From Tolypocladium sp. Sup5 PDA-1 (Eukaryota > Ascomycota > Sordariomycetes > Hypocreales > Ophiocordycipitaceae): DNA of 64,000 nucleotides. The stretch spans positions 1 to 64,000 of the forward strand of contig JPHH03000096.1 in the NCBI GenBank assembly GCA_000750105.3. The letters are read 5' to 3'. Made by a program: the position numbers and the translations under genes. Of this stretch, positions 26,301-36,632 are shown piece after piece. The first letter of the stretch is position 1, and every line of letters starts with the position of its first letter. Under the pieces are notes generated by a model, which searched no databases, was not told the DNA's origin, and was given only the letters and a program-made list of their open reading frames with translations.

Positions 26301-26853
26301 TGTGCACAGGTGCTGCTGCTCTCCCCCAAGTGGTCACCGTCAAAGATTTCCCAATGCCAGCCTTCGAGGTGAAGTGCAGCCCCTTCCTGCACCCGCTCGG
26401 ATACAAAAGCAACCTCAACTCAACAGAAGATACAAATACATAAAGTACCAACTTCGCCACAGCGCGACGCGTACAGGCTACACGTTACCGCCCTCAGGTT
26501 CGACTCCAAAGCCTGACGTCGTCGTTCCCATGATGTCCACTGGTCAGTCGCGCCCCGGAGCTCGAGTTCGGCCGCGCAGAGGCCAATCACTCCGTCACAG
26601 CTCGACCGCGGCCGTGGTCGCCATGGCATTACCACCAACTAAGGCGTCATGAACACATACAGTTACTCACCACGTCCTCGAGAACCTCAGTGTCAGAAGA
26701 CACTTGGCCAGACTCTGCCCCAAGTTCAAGGAAATCCTAGGGTTACTCGTCCCAGAACGCTGGCCATTCGGCGCCGTAGCCGCCCTGTCCCACCCGCCCG
26801 CCGCCTAGCCTTCTCAACAGAGTCTGGGGGTGGCTGTGGTTGCTGGCTGACGG
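23324..26853. other. Stretch with no supported gene
   Basis: Upstream region of the GT32 gene followed by about 3 kb in which I recognise no protein. It contains three recurrent 9-mers (24094, 24110, 25110) and a C/T-rich run near 25388-25406. Frames on both strands are short and unlike known families. Confidence 0.5.
24094..24118. repeat. Close pair of recurrent 9-mers
   Basis: TACGAAGTA at 24094-24102 and TACTCCGTA (reverse complement of TACGGAGTA) at 24110-24118, separated by seven bases. This is the tightest cluster of the family in the window. Confidence 0.85.
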
Positions 26854-27082
26854 CTTAGATTAGCCGCTAATATCACAGCAGGTCGCATGTTATGAAGTAT
26901 CCTAATGGATTCGTTTATAACATAATGAACTTAGATATAATCTTCTCCATACTAGGATTGGTGCCATTATTATTTATTATACGGACGTAGTATTCTCTGG
27001 ATTAGAATTTGCATTCATACAAGCACAAGTGTTTATGGTGTTATCTTCTTCACATATAAAGGATGGATTATATTTATATTAA
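26854..27082 (+). pseudogene. Nuclear copy of mitochondrial DNA: decayed C-terminal part of atp6
   Basis: An abruptly AT-rich island in GC-rich surroundings. Translated in pieces it reads as the conserved end of ATP synthase subunit a: LRLAAN (from 26854), then after a one-base loss near 26892 GFVYNIM and ILGLVPLLFII, then after a second frame change near 26980 VVFSGLEFA, FIQAQVF and HIKDGL, ending at TAA 27080-27082. The family's usual GLE-A-I-A-FIQAQVF is two codons short here. At least two frameshifts and the lack of the N-terminal half show that it is a non-functional insert (NUMT). AT-rich sequence continues to about 27115 and may belong to the same insert. It lies about 330 bp upstream of the enoyl-reductase-like gene. 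Confidence 0.85.
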
Positions 27083-27414
27083 TACAATAAATACACAAAT
27101 TATATGTGACAGTAACAAGTCCCAGATCGGATCAAACCAGAGCGACTCGATAGCAAAGATTTTAGTGCATGTTGAGGCGGCGACCGTAGTAAACGCCAGA
27201 ATCGAAACCGAAAGCAGAGGTATTATCTGTTTATTCATCGCCCGATACGGACGTACTTGCGCCAATAGCGGCAAAGGCGCCTTACTAGATCCGGGAAGCC
27301 ACCAAACCCGGAGGGGACAACATCGTATTCTCCCTTGGACTACACTTTCATTCCACCATCGTTGGGAGAAAGTCCACGCATCACTTGCTAACAGGACCCT
27401 GCGGACGTCAGAGA
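27083..27414. promoter_or_regulatory. Upstream region of the enoyl-reductase-like gene
   Basis: Runs from the end of the atp6-like insert to the ATG at 27415. The first 35 bases stay AT-rich. A TATA-like TATAAAG lies just inside the insert (27055-27061), about 355 bp before the ATG; whether it is used is unknown. Confidence 0.4.
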
Positions 27415-28779
27415 ATGAAAGGTCTCGTGCTAACGCCCTCGTGTCGTGAGGCAAAGGTCGAGGAGCTTCCCACGCCCACCCCTGGGCCTGGAGAGGTCCT
27501 CATCCATGTCCGCGCCGTGGCACTCAACCCAGTCGACGAGATCTACGTGTCGTCACCAATTGCTATCCAAGACAAACGCGTCGTCGGCACCGACTTTGCA
27601 GGTATAGTCGAGGGAGCCAGTCCAGAGCTTGCCAGTTCTTTGGATCCTCGCATCAAGACCGGTACACGAGTTGCTGGATTCCTCCAGGGAGGTGTGTGCC
27701 CCTCCGTACAGCCTCCTGACCTCAAATTTCTGTATTCACGCTTCCAGGGATGGTAGTGGTTGCTTGACGATGGTTTGATTGTTTGATAAGGATGTTGACT
27801 TCGTGGTCCATCTAGCATGCTCCGTCAACGATCGCCCTGGAGCCTTCGCAGAATACATCACCGCACCGTATGATCTCATCTGGGCCATCCCACCTGGCCT
27901 CTCTTTCGAAGCGGCTTCGACGATAAGCTTGTGCGGCTTAACCGCCGCCCAAGGTCTCTTTGCAAGACTCGGTCTCCTAAGCCCGTTCCACGATAAACAC
28001 AGCCTGCCCCAGGATGAAAGGAACGAGAGCCCAGTGAATGTGTTCATCTATGGCTCTTCCACGTCTCTTGGTCTCTACGCGGCTCAGCTCGTGAATCTTT
28101 CGTCTGCCGCCTCTGGGAGGAAGATTCGTCTGATGGGCGCCGCGAGTGCGTCGAAACACGGTTTTCTACGACAAAAGCCTTATAGCTACGATGTGCTCGT
28201 CGACTACCGCGATTCGGACTGGGTCGACAAGGTGAAAGCTGCTACGGATAGCAGGGGTGTGGATTATGCCATGGATTGCATCTCCGAGGGTTCGACCGTT
28301 TACAAGACCCACGGGACACTGAACTCTTCTGCCAAGTTTGCAGTATTCCGTGGTCCAGTTGGTGGACGATACGACCTGTCCAAGCTCACGGTGAAGCCAA
28401 TCTACGGTGCGGTGTGGGAAGGACTTGGCGTCGAGATTGGTTATAATGGTGTGTCTCCTTATGCAGCGTCATCTGCGGACTACATGTGTTCATATTTGCT
28501 AACGAACTGTTCCTTCTAGGCACAATCATCCCGGCAAACCCGAAGGCGCGAGACTTTGCTACCAAGTTCTTCAACTTCTTAGGCACCAAGACGCCAGCTG
28601 GTGGAACACAACTAGAGCCGAATCCTGTCAGGATCATGCCTGGAGGGCTGGAGAGGATCGTCCCGGATGGCTTTGCTCTCTTGGGGTCGGGACTGGTTGC
28701 TGATAGGGCCTCTGTCCAGAGGGAGGAAGAGTATATGCATCCGATCAGTGCTGAGAAGCTGGTATATAGTGTTTCATAG
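27415..28779 (+). CDS. Zinc-independent MDR alcohol dehydrogenase / trans-enoyl-reductase-like protein
   Basis: NAD(P)H-dependent medium-chain reductase. Exons 27415-27691, 27816-28448 and 28520-28779 give 389 residues. The N-terminal GroES-like part has VRAVALNPVDE and VVGTDFAGIV; the join of exons 1 and 2 restores GFLQGACSVNDRPGAFAEY, a stretch typical of the fungal ToxD/LovC-type group. The nucleotide-binding turn is GSSTSLGLYAAQL (about 172-184). I see no structural-zinc cysteine lobe. Members of this group act either as stand-alone oxidoreductases or as trans-acting enoyl reductases for polyketide synthases. No polyketide synthase, tailoring enzyme or transporter is found in this window, so a secondary-metabolism role is only a possibility. 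The introns are 124 and 71 nt. Confidence 0.88.
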
Positions 28780-29290
28780 TGTGGAGGTGGTAATAATGCT
28801 CCATATCTGTAATGAACTTTATGTAGCGCTTCAATAGCCTGCTTGTGTTCAATTCTAGTACCAATGTCCTTGGCTTTACCAGCCATGGAGAGGATATTAT
28901 GTCACTGTTCTTTTGAATCCAGAGGAGGCTTATAAGTGGTAGTTTACAGCACCTGACCCAAGAACCAAGTAACCTCTCCGTTCAGCTGCTGTTCAAATAA
29001 AGTAAACGAACATTTGGCACTATAATACGTGGACCATTCCGTCTATCGCCATGATTCCCTGTGTTTGACTTCCATGTCGTCGTAGTATGTGGTATAGGGT
29101 AGTTGGACGGTTGGACCCTGCATGGCGGAGGCTTGTCGACAAGGTCCACGCTAGCGCCCAGTGATGCGAGCCACTGCGGGGCAAAGTGCAGCAACTTCCA
29201 TTGATGTTTTCGTTCGTGGCCGCCGCTCCAGAAAATTTCCATACATCACGAATTCACAGCTCCTGCTGAAAATCCAGACCACGCGCGACA
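28780..29290. other. Intergenic, enoyl-reductase-like gene to NCL1
   Basis: Same-strand spacer that should hold the 3' end of the upstream gene and the NCL1 promoter. No distinct element seen. Confidence 0.6.
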
Positions 29291-31984
29291 ATGGGCAGGA
29301 AAAGCTTCAGGGTACGCGGCGCCCCTGTCCATCCACGTGCCAATTGGCAAAGACTGACCTGGAACCGTGATTGTTTAGGGCAAGAACCGACGTGGAGGCG
29401 GCGGCAGCCGAGGCGGTGCCCAGGCGGCTGGCGAATGGCGCAACTATCCTGCGATCGTGAAGGAGAACGAGAAGCTCCAGGAGTTCTACGACGCCATACT
29501 CCAGCTGCCGGACGAGGAGAAGCAGCAGTACTGGGACGCGTTGAAGCGAGAGCTCCCCAACAGCTTCAGGTTTTGCGGATCCAAAGGGTGAGTCCAGCAT
29601 TCGCAGCAGCATCACGAGTAGGGTCGGAATGCTGACATAGGCGCCCCGTCGACAGCCACGCCGTCGCCGTCAAGAGACTCCTCCAGACCAGATACATCCC
29701 CGACATTGCCAAGATTGAGCACCAGGATGGCAGACCCGTCGAAGCGCCCATACCAGTGTCCTGGTACCCCGACGAGCTGGCCTGGTGGATGACGACGCCC
29801 AAGAACATCGTCCGCAAGTTCCCGCCCTTTGCCGCGTTCCAAAAGTTCCTCGTCTCCGAGACCAGCGTTGGAAACATCAGCCGACAAGAGGTCGTCAGCA
29901 TGATTCCGCCTCTGCTTATGGACCTCCGCCCCGGCATGACGGTCCTGGACATGTGCGCCGCGCCGGGGAGCAAGTCTGCCCAGCTCGTCGAGATGATTCA
30001 CCGTGGCGAGGAGGCCCGCGTGAGGAAGGTCCTGCGATCGTTTGCGAAGGAGGACGGTCTCGATCTCGGCAAGGAGACGCAGGACGAAGTCGAGGCGGAC
30101 CTTGCTGCCGACCCGTCGGATAACGGCAGGGCCACTGGCCTCCTGATTGCCAACGACGCCGATTACAAACGCGGCCACATGCTGGTTCATCAACTCAAGC
30201 GACTGTCCTCTCCCAACCTCCTGGTTACGAACCACGATGCCACCCAGTTCCCCTCGATCAAGCTGCCGTCCATCGACCCCACCTCCAACAAGCCAGTCTA
30301 CCTCAAGTTTGACAGAATTCTTGCGGATGTTCCATGCTCCGGCGACGGAACCCTGCGAAAGAACGCCAACCTCTGGAAGGACTGGCAGCCGGGCAACGCC
30401 CTTGGCTTGCATCTGACTCAGATTCGCATCTTGGTCCGGGCTCTCCAGCTCCTCAAGGTCGGCGGCCGCGTCGTCTACTCCACCTGCAGCATGAACCCAG
30501 TCGAGAACGAATCCGTCGTTGCCTCGGCCGTCGAGAGGTGTGGCGGATCGGCCAACGTGGAGATTGTCGATAGCAGCGACCAGCTTCCAGGCTTGAAGCG
30601 CGTGCCGGGCATGAGGAAGTGGAAGATCATGGACAAGGCCGGACGGATGTGGGATACGTGGGAGCAGGTTGAGGAGTTTGCCAGGGAGAGCAACGAAGGC
30701 GTGGTCCCTGGGCGTGTGGCTCAGACCATGTTCCCCAAACTGGAGGAATCCGGGTGCCACGACCTGCCCCTCGAGCGCTGCATGCGCGTGTATCCCCACC
30801 TGCAGGATACTGGCGGCTTCTTCATCACTGTGCTGGAGAAGAAGACGGACTTTAAGGTGAGAAACGAGAATGAGCCCAAGGCAGCGCCTGTCAAGTCCAA
30901 CGGCGCTCCTGAGACTCCCGCCGCCGAGATGACCGGGGTAGGGAAGGAGTCCATGGCTCTTGATGCTCCGGCAGCGGCGCCCGAGATGACCGAAACCAAG
31001 GAAGGAGATGTCAAGCAAGGGGATGTTCAGGAAGAAGAGGCCAAGCAAGAGAATGCGCCGACGAACGGTGGCAAGAGGGCGCTGGAAGAAGCCGGCGATG
31101 GAGAGGAGCAGGCGGCGAAGAAGGTCAAGACCGAGCCTGAACCATCTACTGCTGCTACACCAGTCGTCCAGCCCGCCGAGGCCGTGAGCAAGCCCAAGAA
31201 GAGCGGCCCGCCCGAGGAGCCGTTCAAGTACCTCGACCCGTCGCACCCCGTTATCCAGAACATCAAGGAGTTCTACAGCATCTCCACGCGCTTCCCGGAC
31301 AACCGCTACATGGTGCGCAACGAGCTGGGCGAGCCCGCCAAGGCCATCTACTACACCACGGCCCTGACGCGCGACATCCTGACAGAGAACGAGGGCCGCG
31401 GCGTGCGCTTCGTCCACGGCGGCGTGCGCATGTTCATGAAGCAGGACGCCCCCTCGGCCGAGGTCTGCCGCTGGCGCATCCAGTCCGAGGGCATGCCCAT
31501 CCTGCAGGGCTACGTCGGCGAGCCGCGCGTGGTGCACCTGCGCAAGAAGGAGACGCTGCGCAAGCTCCTCATCGAGATGTTCCCGCGCATCTCGGACGAC
31601 GCGTGGCGCAACTTTGACGAGATCGGCGAGCAGGTGCGCGACATCGGCATGGGCTGCTGCGTGCTGCGCGTCGAGCCCGACGGCGACGACCCGGACTTTT
31701 CGGAGCGCATGGCCCTGCCGCTGTGGAAGAGCATCCACTCGCTCAACCTCATGCTGCCCAAGGAGGACCGCTCGGCCATGCTGCTGCGCGTCTTCAACGA
31801 CACGTCGCCCCTCATCAATATTACCCTGAACAAGCAAAAGGCCAATAAGGACGCCGCCGAGCAGCCGGAGAGCGGCAAGGCCGAGGAGGAGGCCAAGGCG
31901 GAGGACGCGAAAGCAGAGGAGGAGACGAGCAAGGATGTTGAGCTTGCGGATGCGGATTTGGAGGATATGCCTTCGCCTGAGTAG
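29291..31984 (+). CDS. NCL1: Multisite tRNA (cytosine-5)-methyltransferase (Trm4/NSUN2 type)
   Basis: S-adenosylmethionine-dependent RNA m5C methyltransferase acting on several positions of nuclear tRNAs. Exons 29291-29311 (21 nt), 29379-29587 and 29656-31984 give 852 residues. The start MGRKSFRGKNRRGGG is basic and Gly-rich, as usual for the family. Key motifs: SAM-binding LDMCAAPGSK (about 174-183), motif IV PCSGDGT (about 303-309) and motif VI TCSMNP, with the catalytic Cys at about 354. NISRQEVVSMIPP is also conserved. Residues about 480-600 are a Lys/Glu/Ala-rich low-complexity insert; the C-terminal PUA-like region follows, and the last 40 residues are again acidic. The yeast enzyme is about 680 residues, so the extra length is in these inserts. 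Convergent with MTG2, 192 bp between stop codons. Confidence 0.95.
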
Positions 31985-32176
31985 GCGAAGAGGACGATGG
32001 ACAGGAAGAGGCGGGTGACGCATGATTTTTCTGATTTAGGGGACTACGAAAATGGGTATCATGGGTTGGGATAGTGTACATTTCTGTCATTATAAATGCA
32101 TGGGTCTCAAGTTTTAATGAACAAAAAATCTAGCTATGGTACATGGGTTTACAGAGACTTGGCCAATCTAACTTGT

Positions 32177-34021
32177 TCACTCATCCAACAAGCCGACCGT
32201 CCAGTGCACGATGCGGTCCACGCCCTGCCCGTTGATGGCACTCACGGGAATAGCCGTGCATTTTCTCGTCCACGCGGCGTCCACGCCGCTCGGGTGCGGC
32301 GCCCGCCCGGCAGTCACATCGTCGAGGTACGCCTTGAGCTCGCGGAAGTTGTCCTGCGTCTCAGGCAGGTCGGCCTTGGTGGCCACGACAAACCACGGCT
32401 TGCCGGCGATGTGCAGCACCGGCGACGCCTCCTCGCCGGGCGCGGGGCCCGCGAAGTCGGCGTTCATGAGGTTGACGGGCCCGCGCGTGGCGTCGGACGC
32501 GAGGTCCCAGTCCACGCGGGCCTCGATCTCGCGGCTGCGCTCCTCGTCGTCGCGCATCTGCGCGTACAGCCCGACCTCGCGCCACAGCGCCTCGAGGGCG
32601 CGGACGGCGTTGCCGGCGGCGAGGTCGATGACAAAGGCCAGGACGCCCGCGCGCTCGACGTGGCGCAGAAAGGCAATCCCGAGGCCCTTGTCGAGGTGCG
32701 CGCCCTCGATGAGGCCCGGGATGTCGGCGACGGAGAAGCGCGTGCGCGGCTCGGCGTCGACCTCGGAGGACAGGCCGTCCTGCGGCTGGGCGGGATAGCG
32801 GCGGTGGGTCTGGACCGAGGGCCGGCCGGAGTACTTGTCGAGGACGACGGTGCCGATGTTGGGCTGCAGCGTGGTAAAGGCCCAGCTGCCGACGCGTGTG
32901 CGGCTGTTGGTCATGGCGCGGAGCAGCGTGCTCTTGCCGGCGTTGGGCAGGCCGACGAGGCCCACGTCGGCGAGCAGCTTGAGCTCGAGGGCGATCTTCA
33001 TGGACACGGCCTCGTCGCCCTTGGTCGCGAAGATGGGGCGTGGGTGCTCGCGCGAGGTGAAGTGCGGGTTGCCCAGGCCGCCGATGCCGCCAGCCGCCAG
33101 CAGGATGGGCTGGGGCGTGGGACGCGAGAGGTCGAGGTAGATGGGGGCGGGCGGCTGCTGGAGGAGCTTCGTACGCCGGGGGAGGCGCGGGAAGGACGTG
33201 CTCCTCATGTCGGACTTGGACATGCCTGGGTACAGCAGCCACTTCTGGCGCTGCGGGTCGTCGAGCTCGAGGTTCTCGTCCTCGTCTTCCTCGACCAGCT
33301 CCTTTGTCCGTCGCCGCCTGATGGAGCCATCGACCTCCTCCTCCTCCTCCTCCTCCTCCTCCTCCACGTCCACCTCAACCTCGGCGTCCTCGACTCGCGG
33401 CTCCAACTTTGCCAGCTTTGCCTTGCTATCGAATGCGAGCTGCTCCTCCCGCCGCCGCTGCTTCTGCATCGCCTTCCACGCCAGGATGTTCATCGCCTCC
33501 TCGCCCGCGGGGTCCTGCCTCTCCAGCTCGCGCACAATCGTCCCGACGGGCACGGTGATGACCATGTCGTCGCCGCGCGAGCCGCCCTTGGCGCTGCCCT
33601 GGCCATGCTTGCCGCGGCCCGCACGGGCGAAGCGGCGGCGGGCGAGCTTATGCAGCGACGTCTCGCCGTGGGCGGCCTGGATGTAGACGTTTCCGCCGGC
33701 GCCCCCGTCGCCGCCGTTGGGAGGCCCGTCGGGGAGGAAGGCCTCGCGCTGGAAGGAGATGCAGCCGTTGCCGCCGCGGCCGGCGGAGAGGGTGAGTTCT
33801 GCCTTGTCGGCGAAGCTGGGGGCGGAGTAGTCGTCGGGTCTGGGGTTGAGGCGCGACTCGGGGAGGTCGTTGACGGTGGAGGAGGATGACGCGTGCCGGC
33901 GACGGGAGGGAGTGGCAGGGCGATTGAGCGATGGATGGGAGACCCGGGAGCACAGCGGGCGCAAGAGTGACGGGTACAGAAAGGGCGCGAGGGTTGAGCC
34001 CCCGGAGCATCGGGAGGCCAT
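32177..34021 (-). CDS. MTG2: Mitochondrial Obg-family GTPase (large-subunit ribosome assembly)
   Basis: GTPase required for assembly of the mitochondrial large ribosomal subunit. The single-exon start at 34021 (MASRCSGGSTLAPFLYP) gives 614 residues with an Arg/Ser/Leu-rich leader that fits mitochondrial import. Upstream in-frame codons to 34186 lack this character. The Obg glycine-rich fold is visible as GRGGNGCISFQRE and GGDGGAGGNVYIQ (about 80-115). The GTPase motifs are GLPNAGKS (357-364), DIPGLIEGAHLDKGLG (from 433) and TKAD (548-551), with IPVSAING as the SA motif. Between the Obg strands sits an insert of roughly 95 residues (about 196-290) with an unbroken run of ten Glu and a basic RRRR. 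The underlying DNA is a (CTC)n-type repeat at 33338-33366. Confidence 0.93.
   Translation of the reverse strand: MASRCSGGSTLAPFLYPSLLRPLCSRVSHPSLNRPATPSRRRHASSSSTVNDLPESRLNPRPDDYSAPSFADKAELTLSAGRGGNGCISFQREAFLPDGPPNGGDGGAGGNVYIQAAHGETSLHKLARRRFARAGRGKHGQGSAKGGSRGDDMVITVPVGTIVRELERQDPAGEEAMNILAWKAMQKQRRREEQLAFDSKAKLAKLEPRVEDAEVEVDVEEEEEEEEEEVDGSIRRRRTKELVEEDEDENLELDDPQRQKWLLYPGMSKSDMRSTSFPRLPRRTKLLQQPPAPIYLDLSRPTPQPILLAAGGIGGLGNPHFTSREHPRPIFATKGDEAVSMKIALELKLLADVGLVGLPNAGKSTLLRAMTNSRTRVGSWAFTTLQPNIGTVVLDKYSGRPSVQTHRRYPAQPQDGLSSEVDAEPRTRFSVADIPGLIEGAHLDKGLGIAFLRHVERAGVLAFVIDLAAGNAVRALEALWREVGLYAQMRDDEERSREIEARVDWDLASDATRGPVNLMNADFAGPAPGEEASPVLHIAGKPWFVVATKADLPETQDNFRELKAYLDDVTAGRAPHPSGVDAAWTRKCTAIPVSAINGQGVDRIVHWTVGLLDE
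33332..33366. repeat. In-frame trinucleotide repeat coding poly-Glu in MTG2
   Basis: About ten CTC units on the plus strand, read as GAG (Glu) in the minus-strand GTPase gene. Repeat-length variation would change the acidic tract without breaking the frame. Confidence 0.9.
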
Positions 34022-35848
34022 TGCAGCGGGCGTGGCTTGGTGGTCGGTTAGGTGTTGATCATGGCGGGTCGAGACTTGAGGGGAGGTCTCGCGTTGGACG
34101 GCTGGACCATCAAAATCTCGAGCCTGATAAGATAAGAGACCCTGCCCGAGGTGGTGTGGAGAGCGGGACGGGCCTCCAGCTGCCACGCCGCTACAAACTG
34201 GCGCCTGAAGGCGGGCCAGACAAGCCTGAGCAGCCTGATGTTGACGTGTAAGTCGGCGTCATGCCCAGACTCATCACGCATCACGCATCACGCATCAACG
34301 CAAGAGCTCGCAGTTATCCGGAGAGAGGCCAGAGAGAGGCCAGAGGGAGGCCCTGGATAACAGCGGACTATCAATTGGCTTCTGCTGTTTGTTGCCATGC
34401 ACTGGTGAGTCTACCGTCTCGAGACAGGTAGGGCCTCCGCGGCGTCCACTCTTCGCTGCTTGTCCGCCACCATGGGGGAGGCCAGCAGCTTGGGATGGAT
34501 GCATATGCAGCCAGCTGGGTCCCGCATCGATGCCCAGCCACCCGTGATTCGACAATGACCCTTCTGGCACTCTAATGCGCGTCCGGAGCCTGTGAGCTGT
34601 CTCGTCGGTCCGTCTGCGCAAAATGCGGTGAATTCCCTACGGCCACCTGCCAGTGCCAACAACGCGGACAGCGAGCGCCCTGTGCCCCGAGGCTTGTGTC
34701 ACCGGAGCCTGGACCGCTAGGTACTTTACAGCGTCCAGCCTCTCGGCACACCACCGCGAGATATAGGTAAGGTAGGTAGGTAGGAACTCGGGGCTACTTC
34801 TACCCTCTGCTGGGCCCAGCTCTTACACCTTTCGACGCTGCTGGCTCACCGTGACACCTCCCTCACCTCACCTCACCTCACCTCCGTCCCCGCTTCGCTT
34901 CCGAGTTCGACCACGGACTCACAGAGAGCCGCCACGCCAGCGACGTTCAACAGCTGCACAGCTGCAACGGCAGCCATTGAGACGGCTCCTCGTGGCTCGT
35001 GACACACTTGACCTCACCTCACATCGTCCGTCTCTCGCCTCCTCCTCTCACCACTTGCCTCTCTCTCCCCACACCTCCTCTGCCTCTGCCTCCACCACCA
35101 CCACCACCACCCACACGCACGCACTCTCCCACCTCTCGCCTCTCCCTCCTCGGCTCCTCCCCCTTCGCTGCCCCATGCCCAATTGGCATCCGTTGGGCCA
35201 TCCTGCATACGCTTCGCCCTCCCGCATTCGAGCCACGACAGCGCGCGCCGCCCGCGTGGCACTCGGCACTCCCCAGTCCACCTCTCGCGCCGCGCCTCCG
35301 AACGTAGCGTTCCCCAGCGTCGTCTTCTCCACCGAGGCCCGCGAGCCTCCCGCGTCTCCCTCCTCGCCCGTTACATACGCTCTCGCGAGCCAGCTCACCT
35401 GGGGGCCAGCCAGACCTGCTGCTGCCGCCGCTGCTGCTGCCGGTTGACGCAGGATACATCCTACTGCTCGCGCGCACGACGCACGCAGCCCGCTCTAATA
35501 CCGGCCTCTCACGCTCGTCTGTACCGGAAGCAGTCCCCGACCCTTTGCTGCTGCTGCTGCTGCTGCTCTCTGCACTCCTAGACCAGGTCAGTCGATAGTC
35601 CCCCAAACCTTCTCCTCTTACACAACCGGGCCACCCTGAGCCTTCAACCCTCACCCTCGTCACCCATGAGGCCCTCTCGTGGGCTTGCTGAGAGGGAGAG
35701 CCCCCATACCTTTGGTTGCTCCTACATGCATCTTCCTGTCATGTTTTAGTTGTGTCCTTTGTATGATATCGTGTGCTTGTTTGGTGTTGCTTCTTCTTGG
35801 GCTGCGACGTTGACCTGCTACCTCCGCGGCCGCTCCTCCGCTTACACC
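34022..35848. promoter_or_regulatory. Divergent intergenic region between MTG2 and the 240-aa protein gene
   Basis: Rich in short tandem repeats: TCACGCA three times (34274-34294), a GAGAGGCCA-like repeat (34322-34355), CCTCA four times (34861-34880) and GCT seven times (35547-35567). From about 34850 to 35600 the plus strand is strongly C/T-rich, as in fungal promoters and 5' leaders. A 5'-leader intron ending shortly before 35849 is possible but not provable here. Confidence 0.55.
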
Positions 35849-36632
35849 ATGTACAGTAGAAGACGCTCAAAGTCTCGCAAGGGCATCATCAGGATGGACC
35901 CCAACTGCGCAATATGCAACGCCCCGGCCACGCTGGCGTGCGACTGCGAGGCCAAGGGCCTCGAGATGGCCGTCCGCCAGGCCGAGGAGCGCATGATGCG
36001 GTCCATCTACTCTGATATACGGTCCGCTGCTGCCTCTGCCATCATCTTTCAGCGTCTCCAACGTTGCTGACTTTGTGCATAGTTCATGGGTCCGAGCCCA
36101 CGCCCAAGACTACGTCCTGGAATACTTCCGCCTGCTCGCCGAGCGCCGCAAAAACGCCCACACGACGCACCTCGACCAGATCTCCGCCCACGCCTTCTAC
36201 CACTACAACGCGCCGCCGCACCCCAACCAGATCGCCGACGCCCAGGCCACGCTCAAGCGCGGCATCGACGAGGACTGGCAGGCCAGCGTCCAGCGCTACC
36301 CCGAGGTCCTCGAGTACTACTACGGCCTCGTCGAGCTCACCCTGCCGGCCGATGACGAGCCCGCCGTCAAGGACCCGCCCCTGAGCGCCCTCAACGGCCA
36401 CCACCGCAAGGCCACCCGCCGCGCCGGGGCTGACGGGGCCACGAGCGTCGGCAGCGGAGGGCCGTTTGCTGCCGTGACGGGCCCGCCGCCGCCGCCGCCG
36501 CCGCCGCTGAGCTACCCCGACCGAGACATGCCCGTCGAGCGGCGCGGCGCCCCGGCACGGCGGGACCGGCGGCCGGTCTCGTCCCGGATGCCGCCGCCGC
36601 CGACTTCCTCCTACTACGCGCCATACACATGA
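35849..36632 (+). CDS. Conserved-looking filamentous-fungal protein of unknown function, 240 aa
   Basis: Exons 35849-36021 and 36083-36632. The N-terminus is basic (MYSRRRSKSRKG), followed by a compact cysteine cluster NCAIC...ACDCE (Cys 20, 23, 31 and 33) that could bind one metal ion. A predicted helical region then runs through VRQAEERMMRSIYSDIRSWV and YVLEYFRLLAERR. The C-terminal 90 residues are low complexity, with a run of eight prolines and Arg/Pro-rich sequence. The 61-nt intron has a GCTGAC branch site and its removal restores DIRSWVRAHAQDY; its donor GTCCGC is weak. I do not recognise a named family. A second possible start is the in-frame ATG at 35894 (MDPNCAIC), which would drop the basic leader. 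Confidence 0.78.

Noticed and set aside
26497..26507. GGTTCGACTCC, resembling a tRNA B box
   Set aside because: No A box at the right distance and no cloverleaf could be drawn around it.
29612..32023. Minus-strand open frame of about 800 codons opposite NCL1
   Set aside because: It is a mirror of the GC-rich third positions of NCL1; composition is Leu/Arg/His/Gly-rich with no motif, while the plus strand has every methyltransferase motif.
32096..33889. Plus-strand open frame of about 600 codons opposite MTG2
   Set aside because: Antisense shadow of the GTPase gene, with Ala/Val/Gly/Arg-biased sequence and no recognisable domain.
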